From: Bacillota bacterium
GTDB lineage: Bacteria > Bacillota > UBA4882 > UBA8346
DNA length: 64,000 nucleotides
NCBI GenBank assembly: GCA_023401925.1
Contig: JAEXDA010000051.1
Coordinates: 4,891 to 68,890, forward strand
Direction of reading: 5' to 3'
Below, piece after piece: positions 1 through 8,668 of this stretch (the stretch's first letter is position 1; the number at the start of each line of letters is the position of its first letter). A model generated the notes under the pieces. It was not told where the DNA came from. It ran no database searches and saw nothing but the letters and a program-made list of their open reading frames with translations. Made by a program: the position numbers and the translations under genes.

Positions 1-166
1 GTCATATTCAATTTTGACTTTAGTTTATTTTATTTGATTCGATTTCTTCCTTTATTTGTCCTCTTTTCTTTGGCAATATTATTGGGTTATTTTTCTAATT
101 GAACTTCAAACTACTTTTCCGACAGCTTCTTTTTCCAGATTAATTCCTTTTTCTCACCCTGTCCTG

Positions 167-511
167 TTATTCCCCTGCCGCGGCAGTCTCTTTCTCGGCA
201 TACTCTCCTTTGCGGAATCCAAACTCCGGCCAGCATTCCTTGGGCAACTCGAAGCGGACCAATTTCTTGACGATGGCGCAATTGCTTTCCAGTTCTTCCA
301 TCAACTTGTCCTGGGCGACGGTAAGTTGCTGGGTGTTGGCTTTGAGGGCGTTTTTCTTCTGTTCATTTTCACTCGCCTGGTTGTACAGTGCGGTCTGGTT
401 GGTGATAAACTGCTGGGTAATCCCCCATTTCTCCAGCTTATCGGCATTGGCCGTCATTCCGCTGATGATGCCTTTCGCCCGGTCGAGCCGGGCAGCATAG
501 CTATAATCCAT
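167..511 (-). CDS. Small coiled-coil protein of unknown function
   Basis: I do not recognise this protein. From the ATG it is 114 residues, rich in Lys, Glu, Gln and Ala, and looks almost wholly helical, with a likely coiled-coil middle. It has no signal peptide, membrane segment or metal motif. The ATG at 511 was chosen because AGGAGG sits eight bases upstream; the in-frame GTG at 520 overlaps that ribosome site and cannot be the start. The gene stands alone behind several terminator-like hairpins, so it probably has its own promoter. The strong ribosome site and clean reading frame make it a likely real gene; no role can be assigned. Confidence 0.7.
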   Translation of the reverse strand: MDYSYAARLDRAKGIISGMTANADKLEKWGITQQFITNQTALYNQASENEQKKNALKANTQQLTVAQDKLMEELESNCAIVKKLVRFELPKECWPEFGFRKGEYAEKETAAAGE

Positions 512-572
512 TTTGTTCACCTCCTTTCACAAAACCACATAATCATTTGGAAAAATTCACCGATTCAGGCAT

Positions 573-599
573 AAAAAAACGCCCTGAAATTCAGAGCGT
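573..599 (-). terminator. Rho-independent terminator (third of three)
   Basis: On the minus strand an ACGCTCTGAA/TTCAGGGCGT stem is followed directly by seven T residues. It lies between the cysN operon and the small gene at 167-511, so it either backs up the operon terminators or attenuates the small gene. Confidence 0.7.
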
Positions 600-685
600 G
601 AAAAGTGAAAACAAGTACCTCGGTAGCTTCATTGAATCAGTTGATTTCAAATTGAATCCGGCAAGCAACCACCAAAACCCCAGTC

Positions 686-734
686 GCAAAAAAATTGGCC
701 GGATCGGGGTTCAATATACCGTATTTCCCGATCC
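686..734 (-). terminator. Terminator-like hairpin (second of three)
   Basis: An eight-base GGATCGGG/CCCGATCC inverted repeat (701-708 and 727-734) with an 18-base loop is followed on the minus strand by GGCC and a run of seven T residues. The long loop makes it weaker than its neighbours. Confidence 0.5.
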
Positions 735-787
735 TACCTGCCTTTAGCGGAAAATTTACTTTCGGGACAGCCCGGTGAATGCGGATC

Positions 788-817
788 AAAAAAATGCCCG
801 GTTTATAAACCGTGGCA
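788..817 (-). terminator. Rho-independent terminator (first of three)
   Basis: On the minus strand TGCC-A-CGGTT, a TATA loop, then AACCG-GGCA form a compact hairpin followed by seven T residues. It is the first strong terminator met after the cysN stop and probably ends the sulfate assimilation operon. Confidence 0.75.
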
Positions 818-1320
818 TTGAATCGGCCTTGATTTCAAAATCGGTGGGATTTCGAAGAAATCCCCCAAACACTTTTTACCCATTACCATATTATCACATT
901 TTTTTGGAAAAAGTGTGTCGATTTTGTACCGATAACTCTGGAGCCCTACAAATCAACAAAAAATTTTCTAAAGCGCAGCTATGTCTGTGAAAGCATCAGG
1001 AATTACAGCGCCATTCCTCTTTAAATCCCGTTCATCGGGGTCAAACTTCTAAAAAGATGTGGGGATAAGTGGGGATAAAAATATAAAAAAAATAATATAT
1101 GTTGAATTTAAATTTTGAAAAAAGTCGGCCTAAAAAAGTTAACGGAGACTGGATTCATCGCCTTTATTAAAGGCGCGGATTTACTGGATTAAGAAAATAG
1201 ATAATTCATAAGGGTTTTAAAAAAATCCCTGTAAATCCACAAAATCATGTTAATCCTGTTTAAGTTCTTTTCACTTGGGTTTACGTTCAACGTCCAGCAT
1301 TCAAAAATTTATTTCACCTT
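818..1320. other. Non-coding spacer
   Basis: No believable gene was seen here. The stretch is AT-rich and holds short repeated words on opposite strands, such as GGATTTACTGGATTAAG near 1177 and a GTTAATCCTGTTTAAG-like word near 1250. These could be remains of intergenic repeats. Confidence 0.4.
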
Positions 1321-1611
1321 ATATCGAAGATAAAATCCAATCTTTCGTTCCTGAAATTTTATCTACCGGAGATGAAATCCAATCTCCCGTTCCTAAAATC
1401 TCATCTACCGGAGATGAAATCCAATCTCCCGTTCCTAAAATCTCATCTCCCGGAGATAAAATCCAATCTTCCGTTCCTGAAATTTTATCTCCCGGAGACG
1501 AAATCCAATTCTCGTTCCTGAAACCTCATCTCCCGGAGATAAAATCCATTCTCCCGTTCCTAAAATTTTATCTCCCGGAGATGAAATCCCCTCTTCCATT
1601 CCTAAAATCCC
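1321..1611. repeat. Tandem array of seven 42-bp units with palindromic cores
   Basis: Units begin at about 1321, 1361, 1403, 1445, 1487, 1528 and 1570. Each begins with ATCTcCCGGAGAT or a close variant, a 6-bp inverted repeat around one central base, followed by AAATCCAATCTCCCGTTCC-like sequence. The spacing is 42 bp except for one 41-bp unit. The first unit is diverged (ATATCGAAGAT). The 41-bp unit breaks the 14-residue periodicity of the overlapping plus-strand frame, so a coding function is unlikely. The array ends 16 bp before the cysN stop codon. Confidence 0.85.
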
Positions 1612-1626
1612 ATTGGCAGTTCCGAT

Positions 1627-3417
1627 TCAATGAGACGCCAAAATCCCTTTTTCTCGTAATCTCCGGTTAATCCTTTCGATGATTTCTCCCTCATCTTCCC
1701 GATGGGTAAAATATAACGCCTCATTTGGGTCTCCCAAACCATCCTGGTCAATATGAATCCATAATCGATCATATTGATTCCGATTTAAAATTTCCAGCTC
1801 GCTCTCGTCGAAACCGGGAACACTCGTAATAAAAATCGTACCGGCATCCAGGAAGAAATGGGCCAACTCACCCAAACGGCGGATCATTTCATCGCGTTCC
1901 TCGCCACGAGCTAACGAAACGGCATCCGGACCATTCACAGAATCGGAAAGCCCGAGATAATAAACATTTCTGCCGTCCCCAAACAGTTTTTCTTCCAAAG
2001 CTTTGGCCAGCTGTTGCTGAAATGAGACTGAATCCCCTGCGAACAATATCAAAGCCGGTTTTTGGTGAAAACGCCCTGCACGGTTTAAAGGGTTGATATT
2101 GCTTTTTTCCCAACGGGTTTCACTTCCGGTTGCATCATTCCCGGTGAAGAGATCTTCCTCCGATATGCTTTCCGTGATGATACCGCCGCCGACAATTTCA
2201 TAATGATCGACAATGACAAACCGTCCGGTGTTTTCGATTTCACGGGAAATATCATAAGCAATCGGTTTTAAGGTCTGCAGGATGCATTCGGCCACATCGT
2301 GCCGGTCAATCTGCTGTTTTTGGCTATTGCTGAGGTCCGAAGCATCCAGTATGTTCTCGATCTGCCGCAAAAAAACAGTCGCCCGGTTGGTGGCAATCTT
2401 CATCTTATAATTCTTTCCCGGGAGCATGGGTTGTTTCCCCATCCAAAAGATATTTGCCTTAAATGCAGTCCCTACATTCGGCAATGGCTCCGAAAGCCGG
2501 CACATGATTTCCCCGGGTTTAACATAAATTTGGGTTTTCAGTGTAAATCCCGTGGCACAACCGGCCTCAATCTCATTTTTCGAAGGCTCGTTAAACCCTT
2601 CAATGCTTTGAATTTGTGATTTCTTTCGGGATGGCAAGAAGATCACTTCTTCACCGTTTTGAATCTTTCCGGTTTCCACCGTCCCGGCAAAAATCCGACG
2701 CTCATCGCCATCTTCGGTAAATTTATAAATACTCTGAAGTGGGAAACGAAAAGACTGATGTTCCTTTTGCTTCTCCTTTTGCAAACTGTCAATCAAATCC
2801 AATACCGGCAAACCATCATACCATGGCATCCGGGAGGAATGTCCGACCAGATTGTCACCTTCCCGGGCCGATATCGGTATGAATGCCAACGGCTGGACTT
2901 TAATTTGTTTCAAAAACTCCAAGTATTCCCCTTTAACCTGTTCATAGATTTCCTGGTGATAATCCACCAAATCCATCTTATTCACCAAAACGACAATCTG
3001 GCTGATGCCCAGCAAGGACAACATAAATCCGTGGCGCCTGGAGTTTTCCCGAACTCCTTCTTTGGCGTCAATCACTAACAGAGCGGCCTCAGCCCTGGCT
3101 GCTCCGGTAATCATATTCTTTAAAAACTCGATATGCCCGGGAGCGTCAATGATAATATAACGCCTTTTAGCTGTTTTAAAGAAACAGCGGGCCGTATCAA
3201 TGGTGATACCTTGACTCTGTTCATCCTTTAGGGCATCCAGGAGAAAGGCATATTCAAAAGGTTTGGCGTTTAATTCGCAATTGCGCTTGACCTGTTCCAA
3301 TTTGCCCTGGGGCAACGATCCGGTATCGGCAAGAAGCCTTCCAATCACGGTGCTCTTACCGTGATCGACATGGCCGACAATGACAATATTCATTTGTTCT
3401 TCGTCAAAGTTCATCAC
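1627..3417 (-). CDS. cysN: Sulfate adenylyltransferase subunit 1 with degenerate APS-kinase-like tail
   Basis: This is the GTPase subunit of ATP sulfurylase, which with CysD makes adenylylsulfate (APS) from sulfate and ATP in the cytoplasm. Translation-factor G motifs are intact: GHVDHGKS (15-22), DAPGH (91-95) and NKMD (146-149), followed by beta-barrel domains to about residue 440. Residues 445-596 occupy the position of the APS kinase (CysC) domain of CysNC fusions. Where GLSGSGKST is expected there is AGDSVSF (about 460-466), so this half should not bind ATP normally. The GTG start overlaps the cysD stop (GTGA); the next codon is ATG and could serve instead. It is the last gene of the operon. 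Assignment as CysN is firm; the origin of the tail is inferred from position and length. Confidence 0.93.
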   Translation of the reverse strand: MMNFDEEQMNIVIVGHVDHGKSTVIGRLLADTGSLPQGKLEQVKRNCELNAKPFEYAFLLDALKDEQSQGITIDTARCFFKTAKRRYIIIDAPGHIEFLKNMITGAARAEAALLVIDAKEGVRENSRRHGFMLSLLGISQIVVLVNKMDLVDYHQEIYEQVKGEYLEFLKQIKVQPLAFIPISAREGDNLVGHSSRMPWYDGLPVLDLIDSLQKEKQKEHQSFRFPLQSIYKFTEDGDERRIFAGTVETGKIQNGEEVIFLPSRKKSQIQSIEGFNEPSKNEIEAGCATGFTLKTQIYVKPGEIMCRLSEPLPNVGTAFKANIFWMGKQPMLPGKNYKMKIATNRATVFLRQIENILDASDLSNSQKQQIDRHDVAECILQTLKPIAYDISREIENTGRFVIVDHYEIVGGGIITESISEEDLFTGNDATGSETRWEKSNINPLNRAGRFHQKPALILFAGDSVSFQQQLAKALEEKLFGDGRNVYYLGLSDSVNGPDAVSLARGEERDEMIRRLGELAHFFLDAGTIFITSVPGFDESELEILNRNQYDRLWIHIDQDGLGDPNEALYFTHREDEGEIIERINRRLREKGILASH

Positions 3418-4295
3418 ATATAACCATCCCGTCTTAAAGTCTCAAGGCTGCCGCCGTCCTCCCGATCCTGCTCCCGGCCGGATCTCTCGGCAATATTGGC
3501 AAACTTGCCGCTTCTGAGTTCTTCGATGATTTCCGCCACGTTTGTCGAGGGGGATTCCACCGGCTTGGTGCAAGGATAGCATCCTAAAGAGCGGTACCTA
3601 GTGCCGTTACCCTTGTCAAAATAAAGCGATGTAACGGGAATGTTCTCTTTTTGAATATACTCCCAGATATTGAGCTCTGTCCAGTCCAGCAAAGGATGAA
3701 TCCGGATGTGGGTGCCCGGCGCAAAGTCGGTCTTAAATTGATTCCATAACTCCGGGGGTTGATCGCCCACATCCCATTCATTTTGAAGATCCCGCGGCGA
3801 AAAATAACGTTCTTTGGAACGGCTGCCCTCTTCATCGGCCCTCACCCCGACGATAACACCGGTATAAGGCTCTTGATTGGAATCGATCCGGTACTGCCGT
3901 TGCTGATGATCGAATCTGTAACGGGGCCACTGGCCGGATAAGGTATTTTTCAATGCTTCCGACTTCAATAACTTGCAACAAGCGATCCGGTCAACCTTGC
4001 CATCGGGAAAAGTTTGCTTTTCCGCCAATGCCTGTTTATTGGAACCCACTATCATTTGCAGATTCCATTCATAGGCCATCCGGTCCCGGTAGGCAATCAT
4101 TTCCGGTATCTTATAGGATGTATCGATATGGACCAAGGGAAAAGGAACGTGCCCGAAAAAAGCCTTTCTGGCCAGCCATAACAATACGGTACTATCTTTA
4201 CCGATCGACCATAACATGCAGATATTTTTGAACTCCCGGTAAGCCTCTCGTAAAATGAAAACACTTTGACTCTCAAGTTTCTCCAGTTGATTCAC
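3414..4295 (-). CDS. cysD: Sulfate adenylyltransferase subunit 2
   Basis: Catalytic N-type ATP pyrophosphatase subunit of ATP sulfurylase, acting with CysN. The PP-loop reads SIGKDS (residues 30-35). The family's RYRSLGCYPCT segment and C-terminal ETLRRDGYM ending are present. Length is 293 residues, normal for CysD. The GTG at 4295 was chosen: it has a GGAGG upstream and overlaps the cysH stop as GTGA. The longer frame opening at 4343 would overlap cysH by about 50 bases. Translational coupling to both neighbours indicates a stoichiometric operon. Confidence 0.96.
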   Translation of the reverse strand: MNQLEKLESQSVFILREAYREFKNICMLWSIGKDSTVLLWLARKAFFGHVPFPLVHIDTSYKIPEMIAYRDRMAYEWNLQMIVGSNKQALAEKQTFPDGKVDRIACCKLLKSEALKNTLSGQWPRYRFDHQQRQYRIDSNQEPYTGVIVGVRADEEGSRSKERYFSPRDLQNEWDVGDQPPELWNQFKTDFAPGTHIRIHPLLDWTELNIWEYIQKENIPVTSLYFDKGNGTRYRSLGCYPCTKPVESPSTNVAEIIEELRSGKFANIAERSGREQDREDGGSLETLRRDGYM

Positions 4296-5023
4296 GACTC
4301 GTTCCTCCGTACCAATTTTCCATCCCGGAAATGCAAACCGCATTCTTTATGTTCGGGCGCTTCCCACCACCAACGGCCCGCCCGGATATCCTCGCCCGGC
4401 TGAACCGCCCGGGTGCAAGGGGCGCATCCGATACTGGGATAGCCCTGATCATGAAGGCGATTATAAGGGATCCGGTTATTTCTGATATATTGCCATACTT
4501 GCTCGGTGCTCCAATCCATCAAAGGATTGATTTTCAGCAATTGGTTCGTTTCATCCCACTCAATCTTTTGGAGCTCTTGACGGGTTATCGATTGATCGCG
4601 GCGCAAACCCGTGATCCAAACATCCAGGGTACTCAAGACCCGCTTTAGCGGTTCGACTTTACGGACTCCACAACACAAATGACGTTTTTCAATACTTTCA
4701 TAAAACAAATCGGGGCCGTTTTGGCTCACCAAAGATTCCAGCGCCGACGTCCGGGGGAAATATATTTCAAAGTTCCGGCCATACTGGGCCATGGTACTGG
4801 TGATGGTTTCATAGGTTTCCTGGGGCAAACGCCCGGTATCCAAGATAAAAATCCTGGCCTTAGGGTCGATTTTTAAAATGAGGTCGGTTAGGACTTGATC
4901 CTCTGCGCCCAGACTGGAAGCCAAAGCGATCCGATTTTGATATTTTTCTAAAAAAAAACGGAGCAATTCTTCAATTGTACTGTTTACAAATTGTTGCTGC
5001 AACTCCGGAACACACTCTCTCAT
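4292..5023 (-). CDS. cysH: Adenylylsulfate (APS) reductase, assimilatory
   Basis: Reduces activated sulfate to sulfite with thioredoxin-type reductants. The protein is 243 residues, with the P-loop-like ASSLGAEDQ near 35-43. Cys117-Cys118 and Cys200-x2-Cys203 form the CC...CxxC set that binds [4Fe-4S] in enzymes using APS; PAPS-only enzymes lack it. The C-terminal ECGLH (Cys228) is the catalytic thiol. Substrate choice is therefore inferred to be APS, which agrees with the dead kinase tail of CysN in the same operon. Its ATG overlaps the stop of the TusA-like gene (ATGA), and its own stop overlaps the cysD start. Confidence 0.94.
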   Translation of the reverse strand: MRECVPELQQQFVNSTIEELLRFFLEKYQNRIALASSLGAEDQVLTDLILKIDPKARIFILDTGRLPQETYETITSTMAQYGRNFEIYFPRTSALESLVSQNGPDLFYESIEKRHLCCGVRKVEPLKRVLSTLDVWITGLRRDQSITRQELQKIEWDETNQLLKINPLMDWSTEQVWQYIRNNRIPYNRLHDQGYPSIGCAPCTRAVQPGEDIRAGRWWWEAPEHKECGLHFRDGKLVRRNES

Positions 5024-5259
5024 GATTGTCCCTTTTCAATCAATATTTGAAAGGTTTCGCCCAGAGGAGTCACCTTAATGATTTTATGACCTTCTTCCTT
5101 GACACTGCGCGGCACATTCAACATGGCATCACCCTCATCGATAATGATCTCCAGCAGATCGCCGGGTGATAACTCTTCCAAAGCCAGTTTCGTTTTGACA
5201 AAATTCAACGGACAAACGACACCGTGTAAATCAAGGCGTTTCTTAGGATCTGGCGCCAC
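5020..5259 (-). CDS. TusA/SirA-like sulfurtransferase
   Basis: A 79-residue protein of the TusA family, small persulfide carriers with a two-layer alpha/beta fold. The signature LDLHGVVCPLNFVKTKLAL holds the sulfur-carrying Cys16 in a CPxN context (classical TusA has CPxP). GTG start with GGGGAG seven bases upstream, overlapping the end of the sulfite reductase gene. Sitting between sulfite reductase and APS reductase, it may accept sulfide or persulfide and pass it on, but the partner cannot be told from sequence. Confidence 0.85.
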   Translation of the reverse strand: MAPDPKKRLDLHGVVCPLNFVKTKLALEELSPGDLLEIIIDEGDAMLNVPRSVKEEGHKIIKVTPLGETFQILIEKGQS

Positions 5260-6121
5260 TTAAAATCTCCCCTTTCACTTTATCCTCTCCCAAGCGATCA
5301 ATCATATGGCCGAAACGCTCCCGTTTTTTGCCGTTGGCCCGATAATATTCAATGATCCGCTCCACCAGTTGATTAAGCTCATCCTCGGTTTCAACCAGGA
5401 CTTTCAGCCGGGTGGCAAGACGGGGAATTTTGCCCATCGTGCCGCCAATCCATAAGGTGTATCCCTTTTTACCGACGATCCAGGAATTGGTGGGACAATT
5501 GGCTGTGCAAATACTGCAATAAATACATTTGGATTCATCCAATCGATACTCGCCGGATTTTGCGTAAATGGCCCCGGTTGGGCAAGTGTTGATGCAAAGA
5601 TCGCAATGGGTGCAATCTTCCTTTTGCCACTGGGGCAAAATCCCGCCCATGATGCCCAAATCGTTTTCAGTGGCTTTGGCGCAATTATGGGGACATCCGG
5701 TAACCGCCATTTTAAATTTATGGGGAGTATCCTGGCGAAAATACTTTTCATCCAGGTCCCGGGACAGCGGTTTGGTATCAATAATGCCCCAACGGCAAGT
5801 GGCTCCGCCGGGACAGGCAGTCACAACCCTGACTCTAGGTCCGCAAGCTCCCATGGTAATTCCGGCCTTTTCCAATTCCTGGCGGGCTTCTTCCAACTTG
5901 GTGTAATGCACAAAATGAATCTCAATTCCCTGCCGGGTCGACAAATGAATTTGACTGCGCCCGTATTTTTCGGCAACTTCGATCACTTTCTTCATCTGTT
6001 CGGCGCTAAAATCGCCGCCAACTCCATGCAAACGCATGGCAAAATATTCTTTTTGTTTCTGTTGGATCATCCCGACTTTTTTATAAGCGGCCAAATCAAT
6101 TTCCTGGACACTGGAGCCCAT
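5243..6121 (-). CDS. Siroheme/[4Fe-4S] sulfite reductase with built-in ferredoxin domain
   Basis: Predicted to reduce sulfite to sulfide. The nitrite/sulfite reductase ferredoxin-like half is at the N-terminus. The siroheme-cluster cysteines follow as Cys103-x5-Cys109 (ACPGGATC) and Cys143-x3-Cys147 (GCPHNC). Two [4Fe-4S] ferredoxin motifs are inserted near 170-180 (CTHCDLCINTC) and 199-209 (CIYCSICTANC). The layout recalls AsrC-type and clostridial short sulfite reductases rather than the large CysI. ATG 6121 was chosen for the AAGGA upstream; in-frame GTG codons at 6139 and 6130 are alternatives. The role follows from its place between the JAMM/MoeB pair and tusA/cysH. Confidence 0.88.
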   Translation of the reverse strand: MGSSVQEIDLAAYKKVGMIQQKQKEYFAMRLHGVGGDFSAEQMKKVIEVAEKYGRSQIHLSTRQGIEIHFVHYTKLEEARQELEKAGITMGACGPRVRVVTACPGGATCRWGIIDTKPLSRDLDEKYFRQDTPHKFKMAVTGCPHNCAKATENDLGIMGGILPQWQKEDCTHCDLCINTCPTGAIYAKSGEYRLDESKCIYCSICTANCPTNSWIVGKKGYTLWIGGTMGKIPRLATRLKVLVETEDELNQLVERIIEYYRANGKKRERFGHMIDRLGEDKVKGEILSGARS

Positions 6122-6122
6122 A

Positions 6123-6533
6123 TCATTCACATCCTTCACTTGATATCATCGGGACCTCGGCAACGACTCCCGAATTGACTTTAAAAGCTTTCAATACCGG
6201 TTCTTCCGGATTTTGTAATGATACAATAAGATAGACGATTCGCGGATCATTTGCCAGCCTGAGATCTTCCGCGGATAAACGGGCCGGAGAAGCCGGATGG
6301 CTATGATAGACCGCAATTAATTCATGACATTTCGCCCGGGCATCCTTGACGGCCTGAAACTGTTCTTTAGGGTCAAAGGAAAAATGCTCCGCGCTGTGGT
6401 CGATATTGGTCAGAGGAATAACTTCTTTGGCAACCTCGCCGCTACCACTGAGATAACCGCAAGTTTCAATAGGGCTATCCCGTCTGGCTAAATCAATCAT
6501 TTCATTTTGCAGCGCAACTGGTATTTTAAGCAT
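6123..6533 (-). CDS. JAMM/MPN+ metalloprotease for a sulfur-carrier protein (HcyD/Mec+-like)
   Basis: A 136-residue zinc protease of the JAB1/MPN/Mov34 family. The metal site is complete: Glu23 and His77-x-His79-x7-Ser87-x2-Asp90 (HSHPASPARLSAED). Bacterial members next to ThiS-like proteins remove residues after the di-glycine so that the carrier can be activated. A substrate with such a tail, the 72-residue carrier at 8669-8887, is in the same operon. ATG 6533 follows GGGGG and overlaps the end of the MoeB-like gene. Family assignment is firm; the substrate is inferred from context. Confidence 0.9.
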   Translation of the reverse strand: MLKIPVALQNEMIDLARRDSPIETCGYLSGSGEVAKEVIPLTNIDHSAEHFSFDPKEQFQAVKDARAKCHELIAVYHSHPASPARLSAEDLRLANDPRIVYLIVSLQNPEEPVLKAFKVNSGVVAEVPMISSEGCE

Positions 6534-7344
6534 GATTTCCCCCCCGTAGATCACAAGCAGGCAGTTCGTAATCAATTAATTCCGTAATGGAAGGTTTTTC
6601 GCCACAGATGGCGCAACGGTCATTCCGATGAATAGGGATGGCCCGGAATTCCATATCCAAGGCGTTGAAAGTCAACAAACGGTTGGTAAGCAATTTTCCT
6701 TTGCCGATGATATACCGCAGGGCTTCAGCCGCCTGAATCGTCCCCAGCATACCGGCTACAGCTCCTAAAATTCCCGCCTGACTGCAAGTAGGTACGGCCC
6801 CTTTGGGCGGGGGTTCAGGGAAAACGCACCGGTAACAAGCGCTTCCCGGGACATAAGTCATGGTCTGACCGTTAAAACGCAGAATTCCTCCGTGCGAGAA
6901 AGGTTTCCCCGCCAGTACACAGGCATCATTGATCAAAAATTTGGTGGGAAAATTATCGGTACCGTCAATAATAAAATCGTAGTCGTGAATGATTTCGGCG
7001 ATATTTTCAGAATAAACCCGGGTTTGGTAAGGAACCACTTTTACATCCGGATTGAGCGCTTCCATTTTGGCCTGGGCCGATGCTACTTTGGCCCTGCCGA
7101 CATCGGCTGTAAAATGAATAATTTGGCGTTGCAAATTACTTAAATCAACCGCGTCGGCATCCACGATCCCAATGGTACCGACGCCGGCCGCCGCCAAATA
7201 AAGCGCTGCCGGTGCACCCAGGCCCCCAGCCCCGATAATAAGGACTTTAGAGTGTAAAATTTTTGCCTGCCCGCTACCGCCGACATCTTTTAAAATAATG
7301 TGACGGCTGTACCGCTCGATTTGACTTTCCGTTAAATCCATCAT
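6526..7344 (-). CDS. MoeB/ThiF-family sulfur-carrier adenylyltransferase (HcyF-like)
   Basis: Activates the C-terminal glycine of a ubiquitin-like sulfur carrier with ATP, before thiocarboxylation. The nucleotide site GAGGLGAPA is at about 38-46, followed by the D..DLSNLQRQ segment. Two CxxC pairs (CYRC and CAIC) are expected to hold structural zinc. The length of 272 residues matches MoeB without a rhodanese domain. The start is supported by GGAGG seven bases before ATG. Neighbours (MetY, JAMM protease, carrier with tail) point to homocysteine formation rather than molybdopterin or thiamine, for which no genes are nearby. Confidence 0.92.
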   Translation of the reverse strand: MMDLTESQIERYSRHIILKDVGGSGQAKILHSKVLIIGAGGLGAPAALYLAAAGVGTIGIVDADAVDLSNLQRQIIHFTADVGRAKVASAQAKMEALNPDVKVVPYQTRVYSENIAEIIHDYDFIIDGTDNFPTKFLINDACVLAGKPFSHGGILRFNGQTMTYVPGSACYRCVFPEPPPKGAVPTCSQAGILGAVAGMLGTIQAAEALRYIIGKGKLLTNRLLTFNALDMEFRAIPIHRNDRCAICGEKPSITELIDYELPACDLRGGNHA

Positions 7345-7346
7345 TT

Positions 7347-8594
7347 TTAAACCTCCGCTAAGGCTTGATCAAAATCATCGATGATATCATGAATACTTTC
7401 AATACCGACCGAAACCCGGATCAAATCCGGATAAACGCCGGCTGCCAGCTGTTCCTCTTCCGAACAAGTACAGTAAATGGTTGAAGCCGGATGGATGACG
7501 ACCGTTTTGGCGTCACCTAAATTGGCTAGATTTTTGGCCACTCTCAAGCGGCGAATCCAGTCAAAACACCGTTGCTGCGTGCCCAGACGAATGGTCAGCA
7601 GACCTCCGAATTTACCGCCAAATTGGTTTTGAGCGATTTCAAAATTGGCATGGTTCCCTAATCCGGGGTAGCAAACCGATTGAATCCGGGGATGTTCGGC
7701 TAAGGATCGGGCCAGAGCCAAAGCATTACTGCAATGTTTCTCCATTCGAAGCGCCAAAGTCTCCAGCCCCAAACATTGCAAATAGGCATTAAAAGGTGAT
7801 TGACAGCTGCCGGTATTTTGCAACACCTGCCGTCTACACCGGGCTAAAAATCCAAAGTCGCCCGCTTTTTTAGCCGATTCCCTAATCAAAGGAGAACGGG
7901 CATGGATCCAGTCATAATTGCCTAAATCGACCAAAACGCCGCCAATGGTATGCCCGCTGCCGGAAATATATTTGGAAGCGGAATGAATAACGATATTGGC
8001 GCCAAATCGTTTAGCCTCAAAAAGGTAAGGCGTGGTTAAGGAACTGTCGACCACCAAAGGAATGTTATTTTTGTGAGCGATCCCGGCAATTTCGGTAAAG
8101 TTGGCCACATCCAATTTAGGATTTCCGATGGTTTCCAAAAAAAACAAAGCAGTCCGGGGTGTAATCTCCTTTTCAAAAGCGTTGCTGTCGGTTGGATCGA
8201 CATAGGTAACATTGACACCAAAACTATTGAAGATCTCTTTGAATAGTTGCATCGTACCGCCAAACAAACTTTTGCTTGAAACGATTTCATCGCCGGGTTT
8301 TACCAGTGCATAAATGACCGTTGCGATTGCCGCCATACCCGATGCGGTTGCAACGGCTCCTCTGCCGTTTTCCAGCGCGGTTACTCGTTGCTCCAGGACA
8401 GCCACTGTCGGATTGGTAATCCGGCTGTACAAATATCCGAATTTCCGGTTTTGAAAGGCATCGGCCAATTCTTCCGCCGTGTTATATGCAAAAGATGCTG
8501 TTTCATAGATCGGTACGGCCGTAGCGCCATTTTTTTCATCTTGATCAAAACCGCTGTGAATGGAACGGGTTTCAAAATCCCATTGATTTGACAT
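7347..8594 (-). CDS. metY: O-acetylhomoserine sulfhydrylase
   Basis: A PLP enzyme of the Cys/Met metabolism gamma family, 415 residues, forming homocysteine from O-acetylhomoserine and a sulfur donor. Motifs include YSRITNPT near the N-terminus, the aspartate in VVDSSLTTPY and the PLP lysine in SASKYISGSG. Its operon partners suggest that the donor may be a protein thiocarboxylate rather than free sulfide, as shown for the Wolinella Met17/HcyS pathway; that is inference here. The MoeB-like gene starts two bases after its stop. Confidence 0.93.
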   Translation of the reverse strand: MSNQWDFETRSIHSGFDQDEKNGATAVPIYETASFAYNTAEELADAFQNRKFGYLYSRITNPTVAVLEQRVTALENGRGAVATASGMAAIATVIYALVKPGDEIVSSKSLFGGTMQLFKEIFNSFGVNVTYVDPTDSNAFEKEITPRTALFFLETIGNPKLDVANFTEIAGIAHKNNIPLVVDSSLTTPYLFEAKRFGANIVIHSASKYISGSGHTIGGVLVDLGNYDWIHARSPLIRESAKKAGDFGFLARCRRQVLQNTGSCQSPFNAYLQCLGLETLALRMEKHCSNALALARSLAEHPRIQSVCYPGLGNHANFEIAQNQFGGKFGGLLTIRLGTQQRCFDWIRRLRVAKNLANLGDAKTVVIHPASTIYCTCSEEEQLAAGVYPDLIRVSVGIESIHDIIDDFDQALAEV

Positions 8595-8668
8595 GGTTGC
8601 TCTCCAATTGGTGCCGTGATTATCATTGCATTTTTTACACGCAAGGGTGTTTTAAAATGTCTTTTAAA

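Noticed and set aside
56..574. Plus-strand 172-codon frame at the left end
   Set aside because: It lies antisense to the small gene with a strong ribosome site at 167-511, has no ribosome site itself and looks like low-complexity hydrophobic antisense translation.
1275..1670. Plus-strand 131-codon frame with 14-residue repeats
   Set aside because: It is the translation of the 42-bp array. The 41-bp unit shifts the frame in mid-array and the repeat pattern is lost, there is no ribosome site, and it overlaps the end of cysN.
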